Of a stretch of 64,000 nt of DNA, positions 47,472 through 57,459 are shown piece by piece (position 1 is the first letter of the stretch; every line of letters starts with the position of its first letter). The position numbers and the translations under genes are program-made. Under the pieces are notes generated by a model. It did not search any database. It was not told the origin of the DNA and saw only the letters and a list, made by a program, of their open reading frames with translations. Where the stretch lies: NCBI RefSeq assembly GCF_002895925.1, contig NZ_NWUO01000014.1, forward strand, positions 1-64,000. The letters run 5' to 3'. The DNA comes from Mixta theicola. GTDB taxonomy: Bacteria > Pseudomonadota > Gammaproteobacteria > Enterobacterales > Enterobacteriaceae.

Positions 47472-49634
47472 ATGGACGTTTCTGACCTGCTAAACAGCCT
47501 GAATGATAAACAGCGCGAAGCCGTGGCGGCTCCGCGCAATAACCTGCTGGTGCTGGCAGGCGCGGGCAGCGGCAAGACACGCGTGCTGGTGCATCGTATC
47601 GCCTGGCTGCTAACGGTAGAGAACTGCTCGCCATACTCAATTATGGCGGTCACCTTTACCAATAAGGCCGCCGCAGAGATGCGTCACCGTATTGAGCAGC
47701 TGATCGGCACCAGTCAGGGCGGGATGTGGATCGGGACGTTCCACGGCCTGGCGCATCGTTTATTGCGCGCTCATCATCTGGATGCCCGGCTGCCGCAGGA
47801 TTTTCAAATCCTCGACAGCGAAGATCAGCTGCGCCTGCTGAAACGCCTGATTAAGGCGATGAATCTGGATGAGAAACAGTGGCCGCCGCGTCAGGCGATG
47901 TGGTACATCAACGGCAAAAAAGATGAGGGCCTGCGTCCGCAGAATATTGAAAGCTACGGCAATCCGGTTGAGCAAACCTGGCTGCGTATTTACCAGGCCT
48001 ATCAGGAATCCTGCGATCGCGCCGGGCTGGTTGATTTTGCCGAGCTGCTGCTGCGCGCTCATGAGCTGTGGCTAAATAAACCGCACATCCTTAACCACTA
48101 CCGTGAACGTTTCACCAACATCATGGTGGATGAGTTCCAGGATACCAATAGTATCCAGTATGCCTGGATTCGGATGCTGGCTGGCGATAGCAGCCGGGTC
48201 ATGATCGTTGGCGATGACGACCAGTCAATCTACGGCTGGCGCGGCGCGCAGGTGGAAAACATTCAGCGCTTCCTGAACGATTTTCGCGGCGCGGAAACCA
48301 TCCGTCTGGAGCAAAACTATCGCTCCACCAATAATATCCTGAAGGCCGCCAACGCCCTGATCGCCAACAACAACGGTCGGCTGGGGAAAGAGCTGTGGAC
48401 CGACGGCAGCGACGGCGAGCCGATCTCCCTCTATTGCGCCTTTAACGAGCTGGATGAGGCGCGTTTTGTGGTGAACCGCATCAAAGTGTGGCAGGAGAAC
48501 GGCGGCGCGCTCAGCGACTGCGCCATTCTTTATCGCAGCAACGCCCAGTCACGCGTGCTGGAAGAGGCGCTGCTGCAGGCCAGCATGCCGTATCGTATTT
48601 ACGGCGGTATGCGCTTCTTCGAGCGCCAGGAAATTAAAGATGCGTTGGCCTACCTGCGTCTGATCGCCAATCGTAATGATGACGCCGCCTTTGAGCGCGT
48701 GGTGAATACGCCGACGCGCGGCATTGGCGATCGTACGCTGGACGTAGTGCGTCAGGCTTCGCGCGATCGTCAGCTGACGTTATGGCAGGCGAGCCGCGAA
48801 CTGCTGCAGGAAAAGGCGCTGGCCGGACGCGCCGCCTCGGCGCTGCAGCGTTTTACCGAACTGGTGGATTCGCTGGCGCAGGAAACTGTGGAGCTGCCTC
48901 TGCACGTACAAACCGATCGGGTGATTAAAGATTCCGGCCTGTGGCTGATGTATGAACAGGAAAAAGGCGAGAAGGGCCAGGCGCGCATCGAAAACTTAGA
49001 AGAGCTGGTGAACGCCACGCGTCAGTACAGCTATCAGGACGAAGATGAAGATTTAATGCCGCTGCAGGCGTTTCTGTCGCACGCGGCGCTGGAGGCGGGC
49101 GAAGGCCAGGCCGATAAATGGCAGGATGCGGCGCAGCTGATGACCATGCACGCGGCCAAGGGGCTGGAGTTCAGTCAGGTCTTTATTGTCGGCATGGAAG
49201 AGGGAATGTTCCCCAGCCAGATGTCGCTTGACGAGGGCGGCAGGCTGGAAGAGGAGCGCCGTCTCGCCTACGTTGGCGTTACCCGCGCCATGAAAAAGCT
49301 TACGCTGACCTATGCGGAAACGCGTCGGCTGTACGGTAAAGAAGTTTATCATCGCCCGTCGCGCTTTATCGGCGAGCTGCCGGAAGAGTGCGTGGATGAA
49401 GTGCGCCTGCGCGCCAGTATCAGCCGTCCGGTCAGCCATCAGCGGATGGGCACGCCGGTGGCGCAAAACGACAGCGGCTTTACGCTGGGTCAGCGCGTGC
49501 GCCACGCCAAATTTGGCGAAGGCACCATCATTAATCTTGAAGGCAGCGGCGATCACAGCCGCCTGCAGGTTGCGTTTCAGGGCCAGGGTATTAAATGGCT
49601 GGTGGCAGCTTACGCGCGGCTTGAAGCGGTATAA
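47472..49634 (+). CDS. uvrD: DNA helicase II UvrD
   Basis: A 720-residue SF1A 3'-5' helicase, exactly the E. coli length, for nucleotide-excision and mismatch repair. Motif I is AGAGSGKT (residues 29-36), motif II is DEFQDTN, motif III is [16 protein letters not shown], and motif VI is RRLAYVGVTRAMKKLTL. The C-terminal Tudor-like domain is LGQRVRHAKFGEGTIINLEG. I start at MDVSDLLNSL. A leading in-frame codon pair upstream is not needed. It is SOS-controlled through the upstream LexA box. Confidence 0.97.
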   Translation: MDVSDLLNSLNDKQREAVAAPRNNLLVLAGAGSGKTRVLVHRIAWLLTVENCSPYSIMAVTFTNKAAAEMRHRIEQLIGTSQGGMWIGTFHGLAHRLLRAHHLDARLPQDFQILDSEDQLRLLKRLIKAMNLDEKQWPPRQAMWYINGKKDEGLRPQNIESYGNPVEQTWLRIYQAYQESCDRAGLVDFAELLLRAHELWLNKPHILNHYRERFTNIMVDEFQDTNSIQYAWIRMLAGDSSRVMIVGDDDQSIYGWRGAQVENIQRFLNDFRGAETIRLEQNYRSTNNILKAANALIANNNGRLGKELWTDGSDGEPISLYCAFNELDEARFVVNRIKVWQENGGALSDCAILYRSNAQSRVLEEALLQASMPYRIYGGMRFFERQEIKDALAYLRLIANRNDDAAFERVVNTPTRGIGDRTLDVVRQASRDRQLTLWQASRELLQEKALAGRAASALQRFTELVDSLAQETVELPLHVQTDRVIKDSGLWLMYEQEKGEKGQARIENLEELVNATRQYSYQDEDEDLMPLQAFLSHAALEAGEGQADKWQDAAQLMTMHAAKGLEFSQVFIVGMEEGMFPSQMSLDEGGRLEEERRLAYVGVTRAMKKLTLTYAETRRLYGKEVYHRPSRFIGELPEECVDEVRLRASISRPVSHQRMGTPVAQNDSGFTLGQRVRHAKFGEGTIINLEGSGDHSRLQVAFQGQGIKWLVAAYARLEAV

Positions 49635-49736
49635 CATTCGCCGCGCATTAACGTAACGCCGCCTTCTTTCGTCTGGCGAATGCGCGCCAGACGAGGATCT
49701 TCCCCGTTTATGAAAAGCCAGGGCGCGGCTGTTGGC

Positions 49737-49764
49737 GGCGTCCTGCTTCGCTTGACGCCTTTTT
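49737..49764 (+). terminator. Probable uvrD terminator
   Basis: GGCGTC / GACGCC with an 11-base loop is followed by TTTTT. About 60 bp upstream is a second hairpin (CGTCTGGCG / CGCCAGACG at 49670) without a T-run. The terminator overlaps the -35 of the corA promoter. Confidence 0.6.
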
Positions 49765-49780
49765 CGTCTCAGCGTAACAT
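49752..49780 (+). promoter_or_regulatory. Candidate corA promoter
   Basis: TTGACG and TAACAT are separated by 17 bases. The predicted start near 49787 would give corA a leader of about 227 nt. The -35 lies in the right arm of the uvrD terminator stem. Confidence 0.6.
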
Positions 49781-49812
49781 GCGCGCACCATCACCCTAAG
49801 AGGACTTTCGCC

Positions 49813-49869
49813 TTGGACACTCCCAGTCGATGCTGGCTCACCCACCTTATCAACAGGTACAACCCCTAA
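49813..49869 (+). CDS. Candidate corA leader peptide
   Basis: An 18-codon ORF (TTG start, DTPSRCWLTHLINRYNP) has AAGAGGA 8 bases upstream, inside the predicted corA leader. Salmonella corA has a translated leader ORF (corL) whose translation affects Rho-dependent termination. I cannot confirm from memory that this is its orthologue, so no symbol is given. An overlapping 42-codon ATG frame (49830) has no ribosome binding site. Confidence 0.45.
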   Translation: MDTPSRCWLTHLINRYNP

Positions 49870-50013
49870 GGCCATCCTCTTATGCTGATAGCCTTTGTGG
49901 TTGTCAGCGATCGAATTTCCCGTCGCACGAGTTAGCGTTTACCACCGACTGAAACTCAGGTTTCTGTGTTCTGGCGTATTGTCCCGTTTGAATGACTCAT
50001 TGGGAGTACTGCT

Positions 50014-50967
50014 ATGCTGAGCGCTTTTAAACTGGATCGCAGCCGCCTTACACGCCTAGAGCTGGAAGATACGCCGGAAGATCTGGCTTCTTCGGTTTGG
50101 GTCGATTTGATCGAGCCTGAAGAGGCAGAACGCGAGCGCGTGCAAAATGAACTGGGCCAAAGCCTGGCAACCCGTCCCGAGCTGGAAGATATCGAAGCCT
50201 CCGCCCGTTTTTTTGAGGACGAAGACGGCCTGCACATCCACTCCTTCTTTTTCTATGAAGATGCCAAAGATCACGCAGGCAACGCGACCGTCGCTTTTAC
50301 CATTCGCGAGGGACGCCTCTATACGCTGCGCGAGCGTGAGCTGCCGGCGTTTCGTCTCTACCGGATGCGCGCCCGCAACCAGACGCTGATTGACGGCAAC
50401 GCCTATGAACTGCTGCTGGACCTGTTTGAAACCAAAATTGAACAACTGGCGGATGAGATTGAAAACATCTACAGCGATCTGGAAAAGCTGAGCCGGGTGA
50501 TTATGGAAGGGCAGCAGGGCGATGAGTTCGATCAGGCGCTTTCAACCCTGGCGGAGCTGGAAGATATTGGCTGGAAAGTACGCCTGTGTCTGATGGATAC
50601 CCAGCGCGCGCTGAACTTCCTGGTGCGTAAGGCGCGTCTGCCAAATAACCAACTGGAGCAGGCGCGGGAAATCCTGCGCGATATTGAATCCCTGCTGCCG
50701 CACAATGAATCTCTGTTTCAGAAAGTTAACTTCCTGATGCAGGCGGCGATGGGCTTTATCAATATTGAGCAGAACCGCATTATTAAAATCTTCTCGGTAG
50801 TATCGGTCGTGTTTCTGCCGCCGACGCTGGTAGCCTCCAGCTACGGGATGAACTTTGAGTTTATGCCGGAGCTGAAATGGAGCTTCGGTTATCCTGGGGC
50901 TATCGGCCTGATGATCCTCGCCGGGCTGGCGCCTTATCTCTACTTCAAGCGTAAAAACTGGCTTTAA
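50014..50967 (+). CDS. corA: Magnesium/cobalt transporter CorA
   Basis: A 317-residue CorA (E. coli 316 aa), the constitutive Mg2+ channel of the inner membrane, acting as a pentamer. It has a large acidic cytoplasmic funnel ([21 protein letters not shown]), a long helix, and then two C-terminal membrane segments around the selectivity signature YGMN followed by FEFMPE. The C-terminus KRKNWL is basic, as usual. GGAG lies before the ATG. It is preceded by a 378-bp spacer with leader features. Confidence 0.97.
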   Translation: MLSAFKLDRSRLTRLELEDTPEDLASSVWVDLIEPEEAERERVQNELGQSLATRPELEDIEASARFFEDEDGLHIHSFFFYEDAKDHAGNATVAFTIREGRLYTLRERELPAFRLYRMRARNQTLIDGNAYELLLDLFETKIEQLADEIENIYSDLEKLSRVIMEGQQGDEFDQALSTLAELEDIGWKVRLCLMDTQRALNFLVRKARLPNNQLEQAREILRDIESLLPHNESLFQKVNFLMQAAMGFINIEQNRIIKIFSVVSVVFLPPTLVASSYGMNFEFMPELKWSFGYPGAIGLMILAGLAPYLYFKRKNWL

Positions 50968-50975
50968 CGCTGCCG

Positions 50976-50995
50976 GGCCGGACATACGTCCGGCC
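50976..50995. terminator. Hairpin after corA
   Basis: A perfect 8-bp stem GGCCGGAC / GTCCGGCC with loop ATAC starts 9 bases after the corA stop. The T-run is poor (TGTTA), so its strength is uncertain. Confidence 0.5.
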
Positions 50996-51067
50996 TGTTA
51001 CCGCTGGTATTCCCGGCGGGTTGAACGTAACCTTAAGCTTTTCAAGTCTCTGTGATCGTTCCCTTCT

Positions 51068-52114
51068 ATGGAAAAGCTCTCGCGCAAACAGCAGTGGATG
51101 ACGCTTATCGGCGTTTCGCTGCTGCTGGGTTTCATACTGCAATATTTTCATGTACCGGCTGCGCTGCTGCTGGGCCCGATGGTCGTTGGCGTAGTCATGG
51201 GGCTGCTGGGCGCGACGCTGCGCATTGATAAACGGCTATTTATTCTTTGCCAGGCGGTGCTGGGCTGCATGATTGCTCAAAGCCTGTCGCCCTCGGTTAT
51301 CAATCCGCTGATTACCAACTGGCCGATAGTGCTGACGATACTGCTGCTGACGCTGGCGGCCAGCGGGCTGTCCGGCTTTTTGCTGGTACGCTACAGTGAT
51401 TTGCCTGGGCCGACCGGCGCATGGGGCTCGTCGCCTGGCGGGGCGTCGGCAATGGTGGCGATGGCCGCCGATTACGGGGCCGATGCGCGGCTGGTGGCGT
51501 TTATGCAGTATCTGCGCGTGCTGTTTGTCGCTACCGCCGCGGCGATAGTCGCGCGTATCGGCCTGGGCGATGAGGCGCAGCACGCCGCGCCGCAGATCTG
51601 GTTTCCGCCGCTGGATATGCGCTTTGTCATTACGCTGGGGATTATGCTGCTGGGCGCGTTTCTGGGGCAGCGCTTTCGTATTCCTTCTGGCGCGCTGCTG
51701 CTGCCTGCGCTGGCGGGTGCGGCTTTGCAAAGCAGCGGAACGGTAGAGCTACAGGTGCCGGAATGGCTGCTGGCTACCGCCTACGCATTAATTGGCTGGA
51801 CGGTGGGGCTACGCTTTACGCGCCCGATATTTCGGCTGGCGTTGCGCACGTTACCGCAGATGCTTGCCTCGATTATCGGGCTGATGCTGTTGTGTGGCGC
51901 GATGGCCTGGATGCTGACGAAGCTGCTGCATATCGATCTGCTGACCGCCTATCTGGCAACCAGCCCAGGCGGGCTGGATACCGTGGCGATTATTGCGGCG
52001 GGGAGCCGCGTCGATATCGCTTTTGTTATGGCGCTGCAAACCCTGAGGCTATTCACCATCTTACTTACCGGTCCGGCGCTGGCGCGTTTTATTTCACGCT
52101 TTGCTCGTTCTTGA
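51068..52114 (+). CDS. abrB: AbrB-family membrane protein
   Basis: A 348-residue polytopic protein with two homologous halves, matching the AbrB/YbgN family (E. coli AbrB, 348 aa). LLLGPMVVGVVMGL, GAWGSSPGGASAMVAMAADYGADARLVAFMQYLRVLFVA and the second-half TAYLATSPGGLDTVAIIAAGS are diagnostic. In E. coli it was named a putative regulator of aidB, but the fold suggests a transporter. E. coli has yigF and yigG at this position instead. Its last 21 bases overlap convergently with rarD. Confidence 0.9.
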   Translation: MEKLSRKQQWMTLIGVSLLLGFILQYFHVPAALLLGPMVVGVVMGLLGATLRIDKRLFILCQAVLGCMIAQSLSPSVINPLITNWPIVLTILLLTLAASGLSGFLLVRYSDLPGPTGAWGSSPGGASAMVAMAADYGADARLVAFMQYLRVLFVATAAAIVARIGLGDEAQHAAPQIWFPPLDMRFVITLGIMLLGAFLGQRFRIPSGALLLPALAGAALQSSGTVELQVPEWLLATAYALIGWTVGLRFTRPIFRLALRTLPQMLASIIGLMLLCGAMAWMLTKLLHIDLLTAYLATSPGGLDTVAIIAAGSRVDIAFVMALQTLRLFTILLTGPALARFISRFARS

Positions 52115-52993
52115 CCGACGCAGCGTGTAGAGCGCATCGATAATAAACAGCGCCAACGCCAGCCAGATAAAGCCAAAGGTCACCGCTTTATCTGGCGTCA
52201 TGTTTTCGCCATAAAACAGCACCGCCAGCAGGAACATCAGGGTCGGGCCCAGATACTGAAAAAAGCCCAGCGTTGACAGCCGCAGGCGCGTGGCGGCGGC
52301 GGTAAATAACATCAGCGGAATGGTGGTGACTATCCCGGCGGCGATCAGCAGCAGATTTAACGAGGCGGTATTGTTGCCGAGATGGCTGGTCGCACTGTCA
52401 GCAATGCCAAACAGATAAATCGACGCCAGCGGAAACAGCCACAGCGTTTCAATCAGCATTCCGCTCTGGGCATCCACCGCAACCTTCTTGCGCACCAGGC
52501 CGTACAGGGAAAAGCTTAACGCCAGCCCCAGCGCGATAAGCGGCAGTGAACCAAATTTCCACAGCTGCACCAGCACGCCGCAGGTCGCCATCAGCACTGC
52601 TACCCACTGCATCCGCCGAAAACGTTCGCCAAGAAACAGCATGCCAATTATTACGTTAAGCAGCGGATTAATAAAATATCCCAGGCTGGCTTCCAGCATA
52701 TGATGATTATTTACCGCCCAGATAAAGAGCAGCCAGTTGCCGCCGACCAGCGTGGCGGAGAGCGCCAGCAGCAGCACCTTTTTGGGCTGCTGTATTACCG
52801 TTTTCACGCGTCGCCAGCTGCGGGTCATTGAAATGAGCCCCAGCATAAACAGCGCCGACCAGATAACGCGATGCGTCATAATTTCGCTGGGGGCAACCTG
52901 CTGAATCAGTTTGAAATAGGCGGGCGCCACGCCCCAGATAAAATAAGCGCACAGCGCGCAGAGAATGCCCTGGCGCGTTTGTTGTGTATCCAT
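52094..52993 (-). CDS. rarD: EamA-family permease RarD
   Basis: A 299-residue, ten-segment drug/metabolite transporter colinear with E. coli RarD (296 aa). Diagnostic stretches are AYFIWGVAPAYFKLI, GGNWLLFIWAVNNHHMLEASLGYFINPLLNV and LRLSTLGFFQYLGPTLMFLLAV. The substrate is unknown, and chloramphenicol sensitivity was linked to it in other bacteria. I start at ATG MDTQQTRQG. A GTG one codon earlier is possible. It overlaps the abrB 3' end on the opposite strand. Confidence 0.94.
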   Translation of the reverse strand: MDTQQTRQGILCALCAYFIWGVAPAYFKLIQQVAPSEIMTHRVIWSALFMLGLISMTRSWRRVKTVIQQPKKVLLLALSATLVGGNWLLFIWAVNNHHMLEASLGYFINPLLNVIIGMLFLGERFRRMQWVAVLMATCGVLVQLWKFGSLPLIALGLALSFSLYGLVRKKVAVDAQSGMLIETLWLFPLASIYLFGIADSATSHLGNNTASLNLLLIAAGIVTTIPLMLFTAAATRLRLSTLGFFQYLGPTLMFLLAVLFYGENMTPDKAVTFGFIWLALALFIIDALYTLRRSRTSKA

Positions 52994-53055
52994 CACGGTG
53001 TGTTCTCAGAGGTAAAGGCGCCAGTGTAAAGTAAAAGCTGGCGCAGCGGTGAATA

Positions 53056-53526
53056 TTAGCCGACCAGGTAAGTTGCGGTGGCGCTGGCGATGTGAACGCC
53101 CGCATCGTTATGCAGCTCGACACGCGCCACGGAAATTTTATTGCCGGCGCGTAGCAGGCTGCTGGCGGCAATAAAATGCTCGCCGCGTCCGGGCCGTAGA
53201 TAATCCACGCGCAGATCGATGGTTCCCATACGCGCCAGACGCTGGCGCAACTCCTGCTCGGTAATGCTCTCCTGACGCGTCAGCGAACTGGAGACGCATA
53301 CCAGCCCGGCAGCGACATCCAGCACCGAGGCGATAACGCCGCCGTGCAAAATCTGCTGGGCCGCATTGCCGACCAGCATGGTTTTATTGGCAAAACGAAG
53401 TTCAGCATAATCGGCATCAAGGCGTTTTAGTTCCAGGCCCAGCGCCTGATTAAAGGGCATATGGTAAACAAAAATCTCACCAATAAGCTGACGTGCCGCC
53501 GCCGAATTTAACTGAGTCTCTGACAT
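53056..53526 (-). CDS. yigI: Hotdog-fold acyl-CoA thioesterase YigI
   Basis: A 156-residue PaaI/4HBT hotdog protein resembling E. coli YigI (155 aa), reported as a medium/long-chain acyl-CoA thioesterase. The conserved catalytic region is [20 protein letters not shown], followed by [19 protein letters not shown]. It is upstream of rarD on the same strand with a 62-bp gap, as in E. coli. Confidence 0.94.
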   Translation of the reverse strand: MSETQLNSAAARQLIGEIFVYHMPFNQALGLELKRLDADYAELRFANKTMLVGNAAQQILHGGVIASVLDVAAGLVCVSSSLTRQESITEQELRQRLARMGTIDLRVDYLRPGRGEHFIAASSLLRAGNKISVARVELHNDAGVHIASATATYLVG

Positions 53527-53717
53527 AAAAGGATTTTCCTGAAGCCCGATCGTAAAGTGCGCTTATGTTAACAAGTTGTGTATTCTATGCTGTCAGCAAC
53601 GTGCTTTCTACTCTCAGAAAACAGCGCTGATTTCATATGGGAATTGCGTGTAGAATGGCCTGCTTTTTTTATTTAATGGCCCTTTGAATGGCACCCAGCG
53701 CTTCACCGGAGAATACT

Positions 53718-54596
53718 ATGCGGTTACTAAGAGGATTAGTTGCGGCGGCTTTATTACTGCCCGTATTGGCGCAGGCTGAAGAAGCCACCGTCAAGGATGT
53801 ACATGATACACCAGCGGTACGCGGCAGTATTATCGCTAACCTGCTGGAACAACATGATAATCCCTTTGTGCTTTATCCTTATGAACGCAACTACCTGCTT
53901 TATACATGGACCAGCGACCTCAATAAGGAGGCGATTGAATCCTATGACTGGGCTGACAATGCGAAAAAGGATGAGGTAGAATTCCAGCTCAGCCTGGCGT
54001 TTCCTTTATGGCGCGGTATTCTGGGCGATAATTCGGTGCTGGCCGCTTCTTATACTCAACGCTCCTGGTGGCAGCTCTCTAACCATAGCGAGTCATCGCC
54101 GTTCCGTGAAACTAACTACGAACCACAAATTTTTCTCGGATGGGCGACGGATTACTCGTTCGCGGGCTGGACGCTGCGCGATGTGGAATTTGGCTTTAAT
54201 CACCAGTCGAACGGGCGCTCCGATCCCACTTCTCGCAGCTGGAACCGCGTTTATGCGCGTTTGATGGCGCAAAACGGCAACTTTCTGGCGGAAATTAAGC
54301 CCTGGTATCGCCTGTCGGAAGACACCAGTAGCGACGATAACCCTGACATTACTAAATACATGGGCTATTATCGCGCCAAATTAGGTTACCGTCTGGGCGA
54401 CAGCATTTTCAGCATTCAGGGCAACTATAACTGGAATAGCGGTTATGGCGGCGCGGAGCTGGGCTGGAGCTATCCGATTAGCGAACATGTGCGTTTTTAT
54501 ACGCAGGTATTTAGTGGCTATGGCGAATCGTTAATCGATTATAATCACCGCCAGACTCGCGTTGGCGTTGGCGTAACCTTAAACGATCTGTTCTGA
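53718..54596 (+). CDS. pldA: Outer membrane phospholipase A
   Basis: A 292-residue outer membrane phospholipase A with a signal peptide (about 20 residues, ending VLAQA). The mature protein forms a 12-strand barrel. The active site region [18 protein letters not shown] contains the catalytic His, Ser and downstream Asn. The C-terminal strand ends VGVTLNDLF with terminal Phe, the BAM recognition signal. GGAG lies 6 bases before the chosen ATG. A longer frame starts 10 codons earlier without support. Confidence 0.96.
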   Translation: MRLLRGLVAAALLLPVLAQAEEATVKDVHDTPAVRGSIIANLLEQHDNPFVLYPYERNYLLYTWTSDLNKEAIESYDWADNAKKDEVEFQLSLAFPLWRGILGDNSVLAASYTQRSWWQLSNHSESSPFRETNYEPQIFLGWATDYSFAGWTLRDVEFGFNHQSNGRSDPTSRSWNRVYARLMAQNGNFLAEIKPWYRLSEDTSSDDNPDITKYMGYYRAKLGYRLGDSIFSIQGNYNWNSGYGGAELGWSYPISEHVRFYTQVFSGYGESLIDYNHRQTRVGVGVTLNDLF

Positions 54597-54639
54597 TCCA
54601 GGCCCGCCCGACGGGTCTGTCACACAGCAACTCTCTCTT

Positions 54640-54657
54640 CGGGCGGCATGCCGCCCG
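54640..54657. repeat. 18-bp perfect palindrome between pldA and recQ
   Basis: CGGGCGGCATGCCGCCCG is fully self-complementary. It has no T-run but may act as a transcript-stabilising or terminating hairpin after pldA. Confidence 0.6.
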
Positions 54658-54693
54658 TCAAGTCATCATTATGCAGTGCAATACGGGGAAGAC

Positions 54694-56520
54694 GTGTCTA
54701 CGGCGGCAGTAATTAATCATGAAGCGCTGGCTGAACAGGTATTACGCGATACCTTCGGCTATCAGCAGTTTCGCCCCGGGCAGCAAACCATCATTCAGGC
54801 ATCGCTGAACGGCCGGGATTGTCTGGTGGTGATGCCCACCGGCGGCGGAAAATCGCTCTGTTATCAAATTCCGGCCTTGCTGCGCGACGGCCTGACGCTG
54901 GTTGTCTCACCGCTTATCTCGCTGATGAAAGATCAGGTCGATCAGCTGCTGGCGAACGGCGTGGCGGCGGCGTGTCTTAACTCGTCGCAAACGCGGGAAG
55001 AGCAGCAGACGGTGATGGCGGGATGCCGTAGCGGCGAGGTGCGCCTGCTTTATATCGCGCCGGAACGCCTGATGATGGATAACTTCCTCGACAGCCTGAC
55101 GCACTGGAATCCAGCGATGCTGGCGGTGGACGAAGCGCACTGTATTTCCCAGTGGGGCCACGACTTCCGTCCTGAATATGGCGCGCTGGGTCAGCTGCGT
55201 CAGCGTTTTCCGGCGCTGCCGGTGATGGCATTGACGGCAACCGCAGACGAAACCACCCGTAACGATATTGTTCGGCTGCTGCAGCTGGACGATCCGCTGA
55301 TTCAAATCAGCAGTTTCGACCGGCCCAATATCCGCTACATGCTGGTGGAAAAATTTAAGCCAACCGAACAGCTGCTGCGTTACGTACAGGATCAGCGTGG
55401 CAAAAGCGGCATTATTTACTGTAACAGTCGGGCAAAGGTGGAAGACACCGCCGCCCGCCTGCAAAGCCGCGGCCTGAGCGTTGGGGCCTACCATGCCGGA
55501 ATGGACAACGCGCATCGTGCCCAGGTACAGGAAGCTTTCCAGCGCGACGATTTGCAAATCGTGGTGGCGACCGTCGCCTTCGGCATGGGGATCAACAAGC
55601 CCAACGTACGGTTTGTGGTGCATTTCGATATTCCACGCAATATCGAATCCTATTATCAGGAAACCGGACGCGCCGGACGTGACGGTCTGCCTGCCGAAGC
55701 GATGCTGCTTTACGATCCGGCGGATATGGCCTGGCTGCGTCGCTGTCTGGAAGAGAAAGCGCCCGGCCCGCTGCAGGATATTGAACGCCATAAGCTCAAT
55801 GCGATGGGCGCTTTCGCCGAAGCGCAAACCTGTCGTCGGCTGGTGCTGCTGAACTACTTTGGCGAAGGGCGCCAGCAGCCGTGCGGCAACTGCGATATTT
55901 GTCTCGATCCGCCACGGCGCTACGATGGCCTGGTTGAAGCGCAAAAGGCGCTCTCCACTATTTACCGCGTCGGTCAGCGTTTCGGCATGGGCTACGTGGT
56001 TGAAGTGCTGCGCGGCGCCAGCAATCAGCGCATTCGCGACCAGGGACACGATAAGCTGCCGGTGTATGGTATCGGCCGCGAACAAAGCCATGAGCACTGG
56101 GTCAGCGTGCTGCGTCAGCTTATTCATTTGGGGCTGGTCGCGCAGAATATTACGCTACATTCGGCGCTGCAGCTTACCGAGGCGGCGAGGCCGGTTTTAC
56201 GTGGTGAAACGCCGCTGATGCTGGCCGTGCCGCGTCTGGTTACCGTTAAGCCGAAATATAACAACCAGAAAAGCTACGGCGGCAACTACGATCGCAAGCT
56301 GTTCGCGAAATTGCGCAAGCTGCGTAAAGCGATTGCCGATGAAGAGAATATCCCGCCTTACGTGGTGTTTAACGATGCGACGCTGATTGAGATGGCGGAG
56401 CAGATGCCGGTTACCGCGTCGGAAATGCTCAGCGTCAACGGCGTCGGCCACCGTAAGCTGGAACGTTTTGGTAAGCCTTTCCTGGTGATGATCCGCGAGC
56501 ATATGACCGGCGAAGAGTAA
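54694..56520 (+). CDS. recQ: DNA helicase RecQ
   Basis: A 608-residue RecQ helicase (E. coli 609 aa) for recombination and replication fork repair. Walker A is TGGGKS (about 49-54) and the DEAH box is [18 protein letters not shown]. The zinc-binding cysteines lie in PCGNCDIC with the upstream TCRRL. There is a winged-helix RQC domain and a C-terminal HRDC domain ([24 protein letters not shown]). GTG (VSTAAVIN) is chosen because GGGGAA lies 3-4 bases upstream. Another GTG six codons earlier is an alternative. Confidence 0.96.
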   Translation: MSTAAVINHEALAEQVLRDTFGYQQFRPGQQTIIQASLNGRDCLVVMPTGGGKSLCYQIPALLRDGLTLVVSPLISLMKDQVDQLLANGVAAACLNSSQTREEQQTVMAGCRSGEVRLLYIAPERLMMDNFLDSLTHWNPAMLAVDEAHCISQWGHDFRPEYGALGQLRQRFPALPVMALTATADETTRNDIVRLLQLDDPLIQISSFDRPNIRYMLVEKFKPTEQLLRYVQDQRGKSGIIYCNSRAKVEDTAARLQSRGLSVGAYHAGMDNAHRAQVQEAFQRDDLQIVVATVAFGMGINKPNVRFVVHFDIPRNIESYYQETGRAGRDGLPAEAMLLYDPADMAWLRRCLEEKAPGPLQDIERHKLNAMGAFAEAQTCRRLVLLNYFGEGRQQPCGNCDICLDPPRRYDGLVEAQKALSTIYRVGQRFGMGYVVEVLRGASNQRIRDQGHDKLPVYGIGREQSHEHWVSVLRQLIHLGLVAQNITLHSALQLTEAARPVLRGETPLMLAVPRLVTVKPKYNNQKSYGGNYDRKLFAKLRKLRKAIADEENIPPYVVFNDATLIEMAEQMPVTASEMLSVNGVGHRKLERFGKPFLVMIREHMTGEE

Positions 56521-56657
56521 AATAGCGCCGCAATAATCATGCGCGAAACGGCTATCATAGATAACAGATGAACAGAACAGGTTTTGGCGTGATAATCATG
56601 CGTACCCCGGAATAGCCAGATGGCTTTCCCGTTTCATTTATCGGCAAGGAAACTGTT

Positions 56658-57287
56658 ATGCTCGCGCTTTTTCTTACCGTTGCCGCAGTGCATTTAGTCG
56701 CACTGATGAGCCCCGGACCAGATTTCTTTTTTGTTTCGCAAACCGCCGCCAGTCGCTCCCGTAAAGAAGCGATGATGGGCGTGCTGGGCATTACGCTGGG
56801 TATTGTTATCTGGGCTGGCGTCGCGTTGATGGGTTTACATCTTATCCTGCAAAAAATGGCCTGGCTGCACGAAGTAATTATGGTGTGCGGCGGAATTTAT
56901 TTGACCTGGCTGGGCTGGCAGCTGATGCGCGCGGCGCGTCGGCAGCATCTTCAACCGGTTGCGGAAGATGCGGAAGTGCAGGTTGAGCTGGCAAAAAAAG
57001 GGCACAGTTTTCTGAAAGGCTTTCTGACTAACCTCTCAAATCCCAAAGCGGTTATCTATTTCGGCAGCGTCTTTTCACTGTTTGTTGGCGATGATGTTGC
57101 CGCTGACGCGCGTTGGGGGCTGTTTGTACTGATTATTAGCGAAACGTTCGCCTGGTTTACGCTGGTCGCTGCGGTCTTTGCGCTTCCCTGGATGCGCCGC
57201 CAGTATCAGCGCATGGCGAAATGGATCGACGGTATGGCGGGCGTGCTGTTTGCCGGGTTCGGCATCCATCTGATCCTCTCCCGCTAG
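56658..57287 (+). CDS. rhtC: Threonine efflux protein RhtC
   Basis: A 209-residue LysE-superfamily exporter with about six hydrophobic segments, colinear with E. coli RhtC (206 aa). MSPGPDFFFVSQTAASRSRKE and LTNLSNPKAVIYFGSVFSLFV are typical. The gene converges on rhtB, a related homoserine/threonine exporter, across a 458-bp repeat-rich spacer. Confidence 0.95.
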   Translation: MLALFLTVAAVHLVALMSPGPDFFFVSQTAASRSRKEAMMGVLGITLGIVIWAGVALMGLHLILQKMAWLHEVIMVCGGIYLTWLGWQLMRAARRQHLQPVAEDAEVQVELAKKGHSFLKGFLTNLSNPKAVIYFGSVFSLFVGDDVAADARWGLFVLIISETFAWFTLVAAVFALPWMRRQYQRMAKWIDGMAGVLFAGFGIHLILSR

Positions 57288-57293
57288 GTGAGA

Positions 57294-57459
57294 CCTGGTT
57301 TACTTGCCATTTGCTGTCCGGGCAGTACTCGCTTCCTCACGTATTATACGCTTGGATCGCTGCGTGCTGTCCTGGACGGCCTGGTTTACTTGCTATTTGC
57401 TGTCCGGGCAGTACTCGCTTCCTCACGTATTATTTATACGCTCGGATCGCTGCGTGCTG
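57294..57459. repeat. Tandem imperfect repeat (about 76/80 bp x 2)
   Basis: Two adjacent copies begin CCTGGTTTACTTGC at 57294 and 57380. Each runs through TTGCTGTCCGGGCAGTACTC and CGCTTCCTCACGTATTAT to ATCGCTGCGTGCTG. They differ by a few substitutions and a 4-base TTTA insertion in the second copy. Short ORFs across it are fortuitous. Confidence 0.9.

Noticed and set aside
54907-56127. 406-codon minus-strand ORF
   Set aside because: It is a shadow of recQ in the opposite frame. RecQ is colinear with its family over its whole length.
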